A DNA stretch of 64,000 nt from the NCBI GenBank assembly GCA_020633465.1, contig JACKDN010000006.1, positions 248,001-312,000 of the forward strand, given 5' to 3'. The stretch is from Myxococcales bacterium (GTDB lineage Bacteria; Myxococcota_A; Bradymonadia; UBA7976; UBA1532). The translations under genes were made by a program, and so were the position numbers. Positions 34,668-42,467 of this stretch are shown here, one piece after another. Each line of letters starts with the position of its first letter. Position 1 is the stretch's first letter. The notes beneath the pieces were generated by a model, which saw only the letters and a program-made list of their open reading frames with translations, was not told where the DNA came from and made no database searches.

Positions 34668-34743
34668 GCCCAGGTAGCTCAGTTGGTAGAGCACCGCACT
34701 GAAAATGCGGGTGTCGGTGGTTCAAATCCGCCCCTGGGCACCA
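34668..34743 (+). tRNA. tRNA-Phe (GAA)
   Basis: The gene folds as a full cloverleaf. The acceptor strand GCCCAGG pairs with CCTGGGC. The D-arm contains AGCTCAGTTGGTAGAGC, the anticodon loop is CTGAAAA with anticodon GAA, and the T-loop is GTTCAAATC. CCA is encoded. A strong terminator lies 15 bases downstream, so it is a single-gene transcript. Confidence 0.97.
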
Positions 34744-34757
34744 AGGTTTCCCGAATC

Positions 34758-34784
34758 AACCCGGTAGGTTCCGCCTACCGGGTT
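34758..34784 (+). terminator. intrinsic terminator of tRNA-Phe
   Basis: A perfect 11-bp stem (AACCCGGTAGG, 34758-34768; CCTACCGGGTT, 34774-34784) with a 5-base loop is followed by GTTTCGTTTCT. Confidence 0.9.
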
Positions 34785-34855
34785 GTTTCGTTTCTGGGCA
34801 CCTGATACACGCCAGGACACGCAGGGCACGGGCGCCTTGGGGTCAAGGAGTGGTC

Positions 34856-35326
34856 ATGTCGAACGTGCATGATGCCGCCTACTTCGCCTACCAGCGGGCC
34901 TATGACCACACCGTAGGCGAGGGCCCGCCAGACGTTCGCGGCGGCAATGGTCTGTGCGTCCTGCCCGCACTTCCCCGCCGGATCGTCCAACTCTGGTCTT
35001 CTAGGCTGTTCTTGGCGAGCTTTCTGGGTCTGTCGGACGCGGTGACCGACGACGGGCGCTCTGACCTCGCGTGGCTCAACACTCGGCTCGACGAGTACTC
35101 GGAGATGGATTCGCAACACGTCGCAGCCTACGTCTGCGGCTGGCTCGATGGCCTTCGCGGCCTGCGCCATGGCGACCCGCTTTCAGGCGTCGACCCACCG
35201 ACTCGCCTTCTGTACGAGTCTGGCCGCACGCGGGGTCACGAACGCGAGGGCCCCGGGGTCGTGCCACACTATCGACCGAATCAACTCACTTCTTTCACTT
35301 TTCGCTTCATCGTGAGCGCGCCATAG
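34856..35326 (+). CDS. hypothetical protein with repeat-derived C-terminus
   Basis: This 156-residue protein starts at the ATG at 34856, five bases after AAGGAG. I do not recognise the family. The N-terminal 115 residues look like a soluble helical domain (AAYFAYQRAYDHTVGEG, RLDEYSEMDSQHVAAYVCGWLDGLRGL). From about residue 134 the coding sequence runs through a 50-bp repeat also found at 36187-36236, so the last 22 residues are probably acquired from the repeat and the original end has been lost. Base composition is lower in GC than its neighbours, which suggests transfer. Confidence 0.6.
   Translation: MSNVHDAAYFAYQRAYDHTVGEGPPDVRGGNGLCVLPALPRRIVQLWSSRLFLASFLGLSDAVTDDGRSDLAWLNTRLDEYSEMDSQHVAAYVCGWLDGLRGLRHGDPLSGVDPPTRLLYESGRTRGHEREGPGVVPHYRPNQLTSFTFRFIVSAP
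35255..35304 (+). repeat. 50-bp dispersed repeat, copy 1
   Basis: The copy starts GGGGTCGTGCCACACTATCGA and ends in CACTTCTTTCACTTTTCG. It differs from the copy at 36187-36236 at only four positions. It overlaps the end of the hypothetical gene. Confidence 0.8.
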
Positions 35327-35376
35327 AGACCGCTCAGTACACGGACTGACGGTCGATTCGCTATCCTGGCGACCGG

Positions 35377-35742
35377 ATGGAGGTGTCGATCGTGCAGCCG
35401 AACCGGAAGCCCGAGACCGAAGCCGATCTCTCGAGGGATTCGCCTGCGCCCGTGCCGCGCACCGTGCAGGCGGCCGGGCAGTTGACTGCGATCCGCGGCG
35501 ACGTTGCGTACGTCCTCGCCGAGGACGGCGAAGAGCACCAAGTCCATGTGTCGGATGGCCTGCGCGCCGACGTCGCCGAGCTGCAGGGGCACCAGGTCGA
35601 ATTGGGCGCCGTTCGACGTGACGGTCGCCTCGATCTGATCTGGGTTCGCCGCGACGGCGCCGGCGCTCCCTTCGAAGACAAAGCCTTTCTTCGAAGAGCA
35701 AAGAGCCTCTGGGGTGACGTCCTGGACCGCCTCGGCAAATGA
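35377..35742 (+). CDS. putative antitoxin of the Doc/Fic pair
   Basis: This 121-residue protein lies directly upstream of a Doc-like toxin and its stop overlaps the toxin start (ATGA), the usual order of antitoxin then toxin. It is not Phd. The middle is a small beta-rich unit (GQLTAIRGDVAYVLAEDGEEHQVHVSDGL, then HQVELGAVRRDGRLDLIWVRR), like an OB or Tudor-like barrel. The C-terminal helix (FEDKAFLRRAKSLWGDVLDRLG) could be the segment that covers the toxin's active site. The antitoxin role rests on position only. Confidence 0.65.
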   Translation: MEVSIVQPNRKPETEADLSRDSPAPVPRTVQAAGQLTAIRGDVAYVLAEDGEEHQVHVSDGLRADVAELQGHQVELGAVRRDGRLDLIWVRRDGAGAPFEDKAFLRRAKSLWGDVLDRLGK

Positions 35743-36140
35743 TCTCAGCTGGGCCGCTGCTGGCCTACTACTGCGACCTCCTCGGCGTGGCGCCGTCCGC
35801 TGTGCCGGCGCGCTCGATCCGTTGCGTGGAGGGCTCGGTCGACAATGCCCTGCAGGGCGCCATGTACAGCACCGGCGCGGCCGACCTCGAGGATCTCGAC
35901 GTCCTCACCGTCGCGGCTTTCGCGCTGTACTACCTGGCGCGCAACCACTGCTTCCCGGACGGAAACAAGCGAATCGCCTTCCTCGCCTGCCAGCGCACGC
36001 TCGCGCAGGGCGGCTTCCGGCTGCACGGGTCCGACGACGACCTGGTGCACTTCGTCGAGGCCGTCGCTCGCGGAGATTTCGAGCCGAAAGCCATTGCCCG
36101 ATGGATTGGCGACCGACTGGTGGGCATGACCAGCAGCTAG
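35739..36140 (+). CDS. Doc/Fic-family toxin
   Basis: This 133-residue protein has the size and motif of death-on-curing toxins. The Fic loop reads NHCFPDGNKRIAFLACQ (about 70-86), with the catalytic His, the Asp-Gly-Asn anion hole and the Arg. Doc kinases phosphorylate elongation factor Tu, while other Fic proteins attach AMP to their targets. The compact size and D-G-N-K-R form point to the Doc type, though the phosphate-transfer specificity cannot be told from sequence. It is preceded by its presumed antitoxin and followed by short tandem repeats and a dispersed repeat. Confidence 0.85.
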   Translation: MISAGPLLAYYCDLLGVAPSAVPARSIRCVEGSVDNALQGAMYSTGAADLEDLDVLTVAAFALYYLARNHCFPDGNKRIAFLACQRTLAQGGFRLHGSDDDLVHFVEAVARGDFEPKAIARWIGDRLVGMTSS

Positions 36141-36149
36141 GAGCCTGGG

Positions 36150-36192
36150 GCGCAGGGCGCCTGGGGTCCTGCGGCGCAGGGCGCCTGGGGTC
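36150..36192 (+). repeat. two 19-bp direct repeats, 24-bp period
   Basis: GCGCAGGGCGCCTGGGGTC occurs at 36150-36168 and 36174-36192, running into the dispersed repeat. Confidence 0.8.
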
Positions 36193-36236
36193 GTGCCACA
36201 CTATCGAACGAAACAGCCCACTTCTTTCACTTTTCG
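36187..36236 (+). repeat. 50-bp dispersed repeat, copy 2
   Basis: This copy of the GGGGTCGTGCCACACTATCGA element overlaps the stop codon and last codons of the minus-strand JmjC gene. Copies 1 and 2 bracket the Doc/Fic module. Confidence 0.8.
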
Positions 36237-37429
36237 TCGGCCACCTGCTCCACCACCCCCTCCTTCACCAGCCGGCGCACCAGCACCAGGCGGCCGGCGT
36301 CGTCCAGGTCGCCGGGCAGCGTCGCGGCGCTGAAGGTCTGGCCGCTGCAGGCGGCGCGCAGGTCGGGCTCGACGAAGGCGGGGAAGCGCAGGCGCTCGGG
36401 GCCGGTGTGCAGAACGACCGCGTCGGCGCGGGGCTCGATGAACACGAGCAGGCCGGGGACGGCGCGCAGCGGTGTGTCGAGGTCGGGGGGCGCCGGCGGG
36501 TGAAGGCGCGGCGCGGCGAGCGGGCGGCGGCGGGTGAAGAAGCGGCGGCGCAGGCGCGCGTGGGCGGCCCGGGGGCGCAGGGCGGCGCGCAGGGTCTCGA
36601 GGGCGTCGGACCAGGCGGCGTCGACCTCGTCGGGTGACCACCAGGGGAAGCCCGGCGACAGGGCGGCGCGCAGGCGCGGGTCGCGCTCGACGGCCTCGTC
36701 GAGGGCCACGCGCAGGGCGTCGGCCCAGGTGGTGGCCAGCAGGCCCACGGTCAGGTGCAGCGAGGCGTCGTCGGCGGCCTCGGCGTCGTGGAACCAGCCC
36801 CGCGGCAGGTAGAGGACGTCGCCGGGCGCGAGCTCGGCCTCGAGGTGCCTCGGGGCCGTCGTGGTCAGATCCGGGCGGCGCCCGCTGGGCGCGGCGGGCG
36901 CAGGCACCGGATCGCCGTACACCCGCCAGCGCTTGCGACCCTCGATCTGCAGCACGAAGACGTCGTGGGTGTCGTAATGCGGGTCGAAGCCGCGGCCGCC
37001 CGCGGGCGTGAGGTAGGCGTTGGCCTGCACCGCGTGGCCGAAGACGCCCTCGAGGTCGCGGCACAGCGCGGCGATGGGCGCGTGGTGCCGGTGCAGGGCG
37101 TCGAGCACCAGGGTGTTGCCCTCGGCGAAGGCCTCCGCGACGCGCAGCGGATCGACGACCGCATCGTCGGCTTCGGCGCCTCGGGCCAACCACGCGGCGG
37201 CCACCCGCGACCGCGGCACCTTCTCGCCGGCGCTGACGAGGCGGCACTCACCTTGGCGCAGCCGACCGCCGGCCAGCAGCGCCTCGATGGCGGCGGTCGA
37301 CAGCAGGTGCTCGAACACGCGCCCCGCGCCGCGGCCGAGCAGGGGCCGGCGCTCGTGATGGGCCTGCCAGAAGTCCTCGACCTCGCGGGGCGCGACCAGG
37401 CGCGCCAGCGTGTCGTCAGCCGCGCGCAT
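36227..37429 (-). CDS. JmjC/cupin-type protein oxygenase
   Basis: This 400-residue protein belongs to the JmjC cupin group that includes the ribosomal oxygenases RoxA/YcfD, Fe(II) and 2-oxoglutarate enzymes that hydroxylate protein side chains. The N-terminus EDFWQAHHERRPLLGRG is family-like. The cupin core has FDPHYDTHDVFVLQIEGRKRWRVYG (about 166-190), giving the iron ligands His and Asp, then GDVLYLPRGWFHDAEAADDASLHLTVG with the second His. The start at 37429 lies inside the end of the Asp-repeat gene, with 14 bases of overlap and no separate ribosome site, so translation is coupled. The upstream frame continuing through the repeats is not coding. The substrate is unknown. Confidence 0.85.
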   Translation of the reverse strand: MRAADDTLARLVAPREVEDFWQAHHERRPLLGRGAGRVFEHLLSTAAIEALLAGGRLRQGECRLVSAGEKVPRSRVAAAWLARGAEADDAVVDPLRVAEAFAEGNTLVLDALHRHHAPIAALCRDLEGVFGHAVQANAYLTPAGGRGFDPHYDTHDVFVLQIEGRKRWRVYGDPVPAPAAPSGRRPDLTTTAPRHLEAELAPGDVLYLPRGWFHDAEAADDASLHLTVGLLATTWADALRVALDEAVERDPRLRAALSPGFPWWSPDEVDAAWSDALETLRAALRPRAAHARLRRRFFTRRRPLAAPRLHPPAPPDLDTPLRAVPGLLVFIEPRADAVVLHTGPERLRFPAFVEPDLRAACSGQTFSAATLPGDLDDAGRLVLVRRLVKEGVVEQVADEK

Positions 37430-37916
37430 CCGCGTCGGTGTCGCCCTCGCCCGCGTCGCTGTCGCCCGCGTCGCTGTCACTGTCGCCCGCGTCGCTGTCA
37501 CTGTCGCCCGCGCCGCTCTCACTGTCACCGGCGTCGCTGTCACTGTCACCGGCGTCGCTGTCGCTGTCCCCGGCCGCGCTGTCGCCCTCGCCGGCGTCGC
37601 TGTCACCCTCGCCGGCGTCGCTGTCCCCTTCACCCGCGTCGCTGTCGCCCGCGTCGCTGTCGCCCGCGTCGCTGTCGCCCGCGTCGCTGTCGCCTTCGGC
37701 GCCGTCCGCGTCGCTGTCGCTGTCGCCCGCGTCGCTGTCGCCACCGCCGCCCAGCCGCGCCTCCAGGCTCGCCGCCAGCTTCAGCGCGTCGGCCAGCAGC
37801 CGCTTCAGCCGCCCGACGTCGCCGGCCAGGTCCGCCCCGCCCGCGGCGGGCTGCGACCCCTCGGCGACGATGTCGGCGTCGGTCAGCGTCTTCTTGTCTC
37901 CGGACGAGTCGGCCAT
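37416..37916 (-). CDS. Asp-Ser-Asp-Ala-Gly repeat protein
   Basis: This 166-residue acidic protein starts after GGGAGG. Residues 1-57 form a normal N-terminal part with a helix (VGRLKRLLADALKLAASLEARL, read in pieces). Residues 60-163 are degenerate repeats of DSDAG and variants (DSDSDAG, DSDAGEG, DSESGAG). There is no signal peptide or membrane segment, so it should stay in the cytoplasm and be disordered, with very high negative charge. I know no named family. It is coupled to the JmjC oxygenase and lies 29 bp behind a membrane protein gene. Calcium binding or being the oxygenase's substrate are both conceivable. Confidence 0.75.
   Translation of the reverse strand: MADSSGDKKTLTDADIVAEGSQPAAGGADLAGDVGRLKRLLADALKLAASLEARLGGGGDSDAGDSDSDADGAEGDSDAGDSDAGDSDAGDSDAGEGDSDAGEGDSDAGEGDSAAGDSDSDAGDSDSDAGDSESGAGDSDSDAGDSDSDAGDSDAGEGDTDADARG
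37434..37745. repeat. short tandem repeats coding for DSDAG
   Basis: Units of 15 to 21 bp built around GCGTCGCTGTCGCC (plus strand) are repeated some twenty times. They encode the Asp-Ser-Asp-Ala-Gly region on the minus strand and leave long open frames on the other strand as a by-product. Confidence 0.85.
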
Positions 37917-37945
37917 CTCGCTTCCTCCCTGTTCGTGCGGCGCGA

Positions 37946-38992
37946 CTATACCTGCGCACCGACGCCCAGGCCCAGCGTCGCGAGCCCGTAGCCGATCATC
38001 AACAGCGCGACGAACCCGATCACCCGGTAGTACCGACCCAACGGCGTGTCGAAGTACATCTTCCCGATCCACACGCACTTGTGCGTCGGGCTCAGCAGGT
38101 AGCCCGCGTAGTCGACGAGGAAGAAGAAGACGAAGGTGTCCATCCCGTAGATCAGCGTCGCGACGACGGCCACCGCCGAGTACCGCGACGACGATCCCAG
38201 GATCAGCGACAGCGTGAAGGTGAGCGCGCCCGCGTACACCGGCGTCAGCCCGTGCCCCTTCACGAAGTCCTCGAGGGCCTGGCGCAGTTCGTCGGCGTAC
38301 ACCCGCAGGCCGGCGGCGAACAGCACGACGCCGACGACCACCGCCACCAGCTTCCAGTTCACGTGCCCCAAGGCCTCGCGCCAGGGCACCCGATGCCGCG
38401 CCACGTAGAAGATGGCCAGCCCGCCGAACACCAGCGCGACGTTCAGGCCGACGCCCGCCGCCACGAAGCCGGCCAGGAACAGGGCCGCGTCCAGCAGATG
38501 GCCCCTCGGCGAGGCCGCCCCGTCGCCCCCGGCCGCCAGGGCGATGTCCTTCTCGGAGATGAACAGCGCGATGTAGCCGAAGCACACGGCCAGCACCACG
38601 ACCAGCGGCCACGCCATCATCCCCAGGAACTGCGCGTAGCTCAGCCCCAGGCCGCCGAGCGCGATGACCACCGACTTCTCCATCGGCGACCACAGGTAGT
38701 AATGGTGCGCCGCGAGGTAGGCGATGATGCCGAAGCGCGGCTCCTTCTCGCCCGGCTTCTGCAGCGTCTCGAGCACCGAGCTCGCGACCGAGATGCGCCC
38801 CGGGATGGGCAGCAGGCCCAGCAGCGCCGCCACCAGCGTCAGCAGCAGCTTGCGGCTGCCCAGCCGGCGGGCGGTCCAGGCGTAGACCGCCGTCAGCACG
38901 CCCCGCTGCTGGAAGACGTACGCGATCACCATCACCGCCACCAGCAGGACGGCGGCGTCCAGACCCTTCAGGACATCGAGGAGGCGGCTCAC
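37946..38992 (-). CDS. DUF401-like integral membrane protein
   Basis: This 348-residue protein has about ten hydrophobic segments. Features of the DUF401 family, related to ion transporters, are visible: LLPIPGRISVASSVLETL near residue 60 and a late GYLLSPTHKCVWIGKMYF (about 302-319), matching the conserved S-P-x-H of that family. Its substrate is unknown. It lies 15 bp downstream of the MFS gene and 29 bp upstream of the Asp-repeat gene, on the same strand, so it looks like the second gene of a four-gene operon. Membership in DUF401 is judged from memory of the motif. Confidence 0.72.
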   Translation of the reverse strand: MSRLLDVLKGLDAAVLLVAVMVIAYVFQQRGVLTAVYAWTARRLGSRKLLLTLVAALLGLLPIPGRISVASSVLETLQKPGEKEPRFGIIAYLAAHHYYLWSPMEKSVVIALGGLGLSYAQFLGMMAWPLVVVLAVCFGYIALFISEKDIALAAGGDGAASPRGHLLDAALFLAGFVAAGVGLNVALVFGGLAIFYVARHRVPWREALGHVNWKLVAVVVGVVLFAAGLRVYADELRQALEDFVKGHGLTPVYAGALTFTLSLILGSSSRYSAVAVVATLIYGMDTFVFFFLVDYAGYLLSPTHKCVWIGKMYFDTPLGRYYRVIGFVALLMIGYGLATLGLGVGAQV

Positions 38993-39007
38993 GAGGGGGC
39001 GACCCTA

Positions 39008-40255
39008 TCAGGTGGCGGGCGGCCGGTCACCCGTCAGCCACGCCGCGTCGCCCCGCAGCCGCGGCAGCCGCACGACCACCAGCGCCAGCAGGGCGGCCAT
39101 GCCCGCGAAGGCCGCCACCAGACCGCCCGCGTCGGCCAGCGCGCCCATCACCACCGCGCTGCCCGCGTACGCCCAGCTGCGCGCCTGGCTCTCGATCGAC
39201 AGCGTGGTCGCCCGGTAGGCCGGATCCATGACGTCGTCCAGGGCGCTCACGAAGATCGGCCGCCGCGCGTTCTGCAGGGCCGCGAAGGCCAGGAAGCACA
39301 CCAACGCCGGCGCCTGCCAGCCCGTGCTCAGCCCCACCACGACGCCCACCATGCCGAGGGCCGCGGCGCGGTGCGCCGCCCGCAGCGCCCGCGCCTCGCT
39401 GCCCGCCCGCGCCACCAGCCAGGTCGCGCCCAGCGAGGACGCCCCCGCCAACAGGCCCTGCACGAAGTACCACCCGCCGAACACCATCGCGCCGACGCCG
39501 CCCATCACCGCCAGGTCGGCCGTCCCGAGCGCGCCGGCCAGGAAGGGCTGCAGGTACACGAGCGCCAGCTTGACCTGGCTCTCGAACACCACCGACGCGA
39601 GCAGCATCGGCACCACCCCGGCGCCCACCAGCCCGGCCAGCCGCGGTCGCGGCGTCGCCTCGGCGGCCGGGGTGGCCGCGCGCATCCCCTCGAGCTCGCG
39701 CGGATAGCTCCACACCACCACCGCCGCCGCCAGCGTCGGCAGGCAGGCCGCGACGAACAGCAGCGTGAACGAGCCCGTCGTCCACACCAGCACGCCCGCC
39801 GCCAGCGCCGACACGCCGCCCGACGACTTCGACCAGAACCGCGTGATGCCCATCACCCGGGTCTTCTCGTCGCGCCGCCCCTGCCGCTGCAGCCAGTCGA
39901 GGATCATCGCCTTGTGCGTCCCGGTGCGCAGCGCCTCGCCCACCGCGTAGAGCGTCTGCGCGCCGTACAGCAACACCAGCTTCCAGCCGTCGGGCGCCTG
40001 CGTCGCGCCCGCGAAGGCCCCGAAAGCGAGGGCGGTGAGCACGAACGCCGCCACCAGCCCGCGGCGCCGGCCGAAGCGATCGTTCACCACGCCGAGCGGC
40101 ACCTCGAGCAGCCCGCACAGCACCTTCTCGTAGGCGAGCAGCGCGCCCACGGCCAGGAAGGTCAGGCCGACGTCGTGCAACAGGAACAGCACCAGGAAGG
40201 GCTCGAAGAAGCGCAGGTTGCGCAGAGCGCTGTAGGCACAGAAGCGCGCGATCAT
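39008..40255 (-). CDS. MFS transporter
   Basis: This 415-residue major facilitator has twelve likely membrane helices. The signature loop between helices 2 and 3 reads LGVVNDRFGRRRGLVAAFV, and GTHKAMILDWLQRQGRRDEKTRVMG lies between helices 4 and 5. The start at 40255 gives MIARFCAYSALRNLRFFEPFLVLFLL, a typical first helix. It is nearest to the unassigned drug or metabolite exporters of the superfamily. It is the first gene of the operon with DUF401, Asp-repeat and JmjC proteins. The substrate cannot be deduced. Confidence 0.88.
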   Translation of the reverse strand: MIARFCAYSALRNLRFFEPFLVLFLLHDVGLTFLAVGALLAYEKVLCGLLEVPLGVVNDRFGRRRGLVAAFVLTALAFGAFAGATQAPDGWKLVLLYGAQTLYAVGEALRTGTHKAMILDWLQRQGRRDEKTRVMGITRFWSKSSGGVSALAAGVLVWTTGSFTLLFVAACLPTLAAAVVVWSYPRELEGMRAATPAAEATPRPRLAGLVGAGVVPMLLASVVFESQVKLALVYLQPFLAGALGTADLAVMGGVGAMVFGGWYFVQGLLAGASSLGATWLVARAGSEARALRAAHRAAALGMVGVVVGLSTGWQAPALVCFLAFAALQNARRPIFVSALDDVMDPAYRATTLSIESQARSWAYAGSAVVMGALADAGGLVAAFAGMAALLALVVVRLPRLRGDAAWLTGDRPPAT

Positions 40256-40365
40256 GCCGGCCGTCCCCCTCGGTGTCGGATCCCCCCGACCCTCTTGTTG
40301 GTAGCGGCTCGGCCGCGGGCGCGCCTCCGCAGATCTACCCACCCCCCTCTCGGCGCCCCGATGGA

Positions 40366-40394
40366 TTGACCGCGGGCGCGCTTCGGCCGATGGT
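40366..40394 (+). promoter_or_regulatory. promoter of the beta-propeller lipoprotein gene
   Basis: TTGACC (40366-40371) and GATGGT (40389-40394) are 17 bp apart. GGGAGG follows before the ATG at 40412. Confidence 0.4.
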
Positions 40395-40411
40395 CGGCGC
40401 GGGAGGCGACG

Positions 40412-41770
40412 ATGCGGCGAAGCATTCCACTCTGGATCGCGTGCGGGCTGCTGGCGTGCAGCGCGCGTCCCCCGACCGAGCGGCCGCGCCCGCGCGTGGC
40501 GCTCAGCGGCCCCGACGCGGCGCTGCGCGTCGTGCGGACGACGCCCGCGGGGCCGATCGTGGCCGCGCAGGTCGGCGGTCCGGCCCACCTCGCCGGCCAG
40601 GCGGTCACCCGAGCCGGCGGCCTCGTCGTCGCGGCGCTCGACGACGCCCTCGCGCTGCGCTGGGCCACCACCTGGGCGGCCACCGAGTGGACCGACGTGT
40701 CCGATCTGGCCGTGGGCCCGGGCGGCGATCTCTGGGTGTGCGGCGCGTTCGGCGGGCGCCTGGCCACGCCCGCGGGGCTCGTGGCCGCCGACGGCAGCGG
40801 CGACGCCTTCGTCGCCCGCCTGGGCCCCGACGGGGCGACCCGCTGGCTGCGCACCTTCGGCGGCGAGGGCTTCGACCGCGCGGCCGGCCTGATGATCGAC
40901 GCCGACGGCACCGCGCGCGTCGTGGGCGCCTTCTACGGCCGCTTCACGGTCGACGAGGTCGCGTTCGCGTCGGCCGGCGCGAGCGACGGGGCGCTGTGGA
41001 CGCTCGATCCCGAAGGGCGCGCCGTCGCGGTCGTGCGGCTCGGCGGCGCCGGCGAGGACGGCCTGCGCGACGTGGTCCGGCGCGCCGACGGCGGCGTCGT
41101 CGTCGTGGGGCAGCTCGGGGGCGCGACCGACGCCGGGCGGTGGCTGCCGCCGGACGTCGATCGCAGCGTCCACCTGGGCGCGGCGGTGTTGACGCCGCCG
41201 GGGCGCCAGCCGCTGGCCTTCGCCGCCGCGCTGGCCCCGGACGGCGCCGTGCGCTGGGCCACGCCGGTCCCCTCCCCGGGCTTCGGCATCCTGAAGCGTG
41301 CGCTGCCCTGGGGGGCGGGGTGGCTGGTCGTGGGCTCGCTGCAGCCGGTCGCGCCGCCCGAGGGCGTGCACGGGCTGGCCGACGGCGCCCCCCCGCTCGA
41401 GGGCGTGGTGGTGACGCTGGGCGCGGACGGGGCGGTGGAGGCGGTCCACCGGCCGGCCGGCGTCGCGTCGGTGCACGCCGCGCTGGCCGTCGACGGCGGG
41501 GCCGTGTTGGTGGGGCACGCAACGCGCGGCGATCTCATCGTCCCGTGGCTGGGCCGGATCGGCCGCGACGGGGCGCCGGACGGGCGGACGCTGTGTCCGT
41601 CCACCGGCTACGGCTACGGCGTCGCGCCGGGGCCCGACGGCGACGTCTGGGTGGTCGGCCTGACCGAGGGCGGCTGCGGTGTCGAGGCCGGCGGCTTCCT
41701 CGGCGCGTTCCCCCCGCCGCCGCCCCCCGACTTGCGGGCGGCGGGCCCCCGCGCGAGGGTGGGGCCATGA
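40412..41770 (+). CDS. beta-propeller-type lipoprotein
   Basis: This 452-residue lipoprotein starts MRRSIPLWIACGLLAC (Cys 16). The mature part is a series of similar 45-60-residue blades, with phrases such as DVSDLAVGPGGDLWVCGAFGG, DAFVARLGPDGATRWLRTFGG, GVVVVGQLGG and GVAPGPDGDVWVVGLTEGG. These match the beta-propeller repeat (SBBP-like) common in myxobacterial surface proteins. No catalytic residues are visible, and a binding or scaffold role is likely. Its stop overlaps the start of the hemerythrin gene (ATGA), so the two are co-translated. Confidence 0.8.
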   Translation: MRRSIPLWIACGLLACSARPPTERPRPRVALSGPDAALRVVRTTPAGPIVAAQVGGPAHLAGQAVTRAGGLVVAALDDALALRWATTWAATEWTDVSDLAVGPGGDLWVCGAFGGRLATPAGLVAADGSGDAFVARLGPDGATRWLRTFGGEGFDRAAGLMIDADGTARVVGAFYGRFTVDEVAFASAGASDGALWTLDPEGRAVAVVRLGGAGEDGLRDVVRRADGGVVVVGQLGGATDAGRWLPPDVDRSVHLGAAVLTPPGRQPLAFAAALAPDGAVRWATPVPSPGFGILKRALPWGAGWLVVGSLQPVAPPEGVHGLADGAPPLEGVVVTLGADGAVEAVHRPAGVASVHAALAVDGGAVLVGHATRGDLIVPWLGRIGRDGAPDGRTLCPSTGYGYGVAPGPDGDVWVVGLTEGGCGVEAGGFLGAFPPPPPPDLRAAGPRARVGP

Positions 41771-42294
41771 CCATCCGCATCGACGAGCCGCCCGACGCCG
41801 CGGCCGACGACGACGTCGCCGGTCGCCTGCTGGCCTGCCACGCCCGCATCCGCCGCTTCTGTGCGACGGCCTGCCGCCTCGCGGCGGCCGAGGATCCCCC
41901 GCCCGCCGAGGTCGTCGAGGCCGCGGCCGGCGTGCGGCGCTACTTCGCCGAGGCGCTGCCGCTGCACGCCGAGGACGAGGACGAGAGCATCGCGCCCCGG
42001 CTGCGCGGGCGAGACGCGACCGTCGACGCGGCCCTGGCCGCCATGACCGCCGAGCACGCCGCGCACCGCCCCCTGCTCGAGCGCCTGATCGAGCTGACCG
42101 GCGATCTCACCGCCCGGCCCGACCGCCTGCCCGCGCTGCGTGACGCCCTCGCCGCCACGGCCGACGCGCTGCGCGCGGCCCTCGAGGCCCACCTGCGCGC
42201 CGAAGAGGCCACGGTGCTGCCCGCCCTCGCGCGTCTGCTGCCGCCCCGGGAGCGGCGCGCCATCGTCGCCGAGATGGCCGCGCGCCGCGCCTGA
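41767..42294 (+). CDS. hemerythrin-domain protein
   Basis: This 175-residue cytoplasmic protein has the four-helix HHE fold: LLACHARIRRFCATACRL (first His), YFAEALPLHAEDEDESIAPRL (His and Glu), MTAEHAAHRPLLERLIEL (His pair) and LEAHLRAEEATVLPAL (His and Glu). These residues can hold a di-iron centre that binds oxygen or nitric oxide, or senses iron. Spacing agrees with the bacterial HHE family. It is coupled to the upstream lipoprotein by an ATGA overlap, an unusual pairing. Confidence 0.85.
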   Translation: MTIRIDEPPDAAADDDVAGRLLACHARIRRFCATACRLAAAEDPPPAEVVEAAAGVRRYFAEALPLHAEDEDESIAPRLRGRDATVDAALAAMTAEHAAHRPLLERLIELTGDLTARPDRLPALRDALAATADALRAALEAHLRAEEATVLPALARLLPPRERRAIVAEMAARRA

Positions 42295-42467
42295 GCGGGG
42301 CCCCGCGCCGAGCGCTGTCAACCCGCCTTGGCGCTGTCGTCGGCCGGTGTCGTGCGGCCTGGACACGCGGGGGCGCCGAGGGCCGCCAGAGCCCGGGAAT
42401 ACGCTTGGCACCCGCCCTGCAAACGAGGTCCTGCGGGAACGGAAGACGCCCCACCAAGGAGGACCCC

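Noticed and set aside
37430..37744. N-terminal extension of the JmjC protein
   Set aside because: It is an off-frame reading of the DSDAG repeats (Thr/Ala/Arg-rich); the coupled ATG at 37429 gives the family N-terminus.
37434..37745. GC repeats as a CRISPR or satellite array
   Set aside because: Variable 15-21-bp units without spacers, explained by the DSDAG coding repeats.
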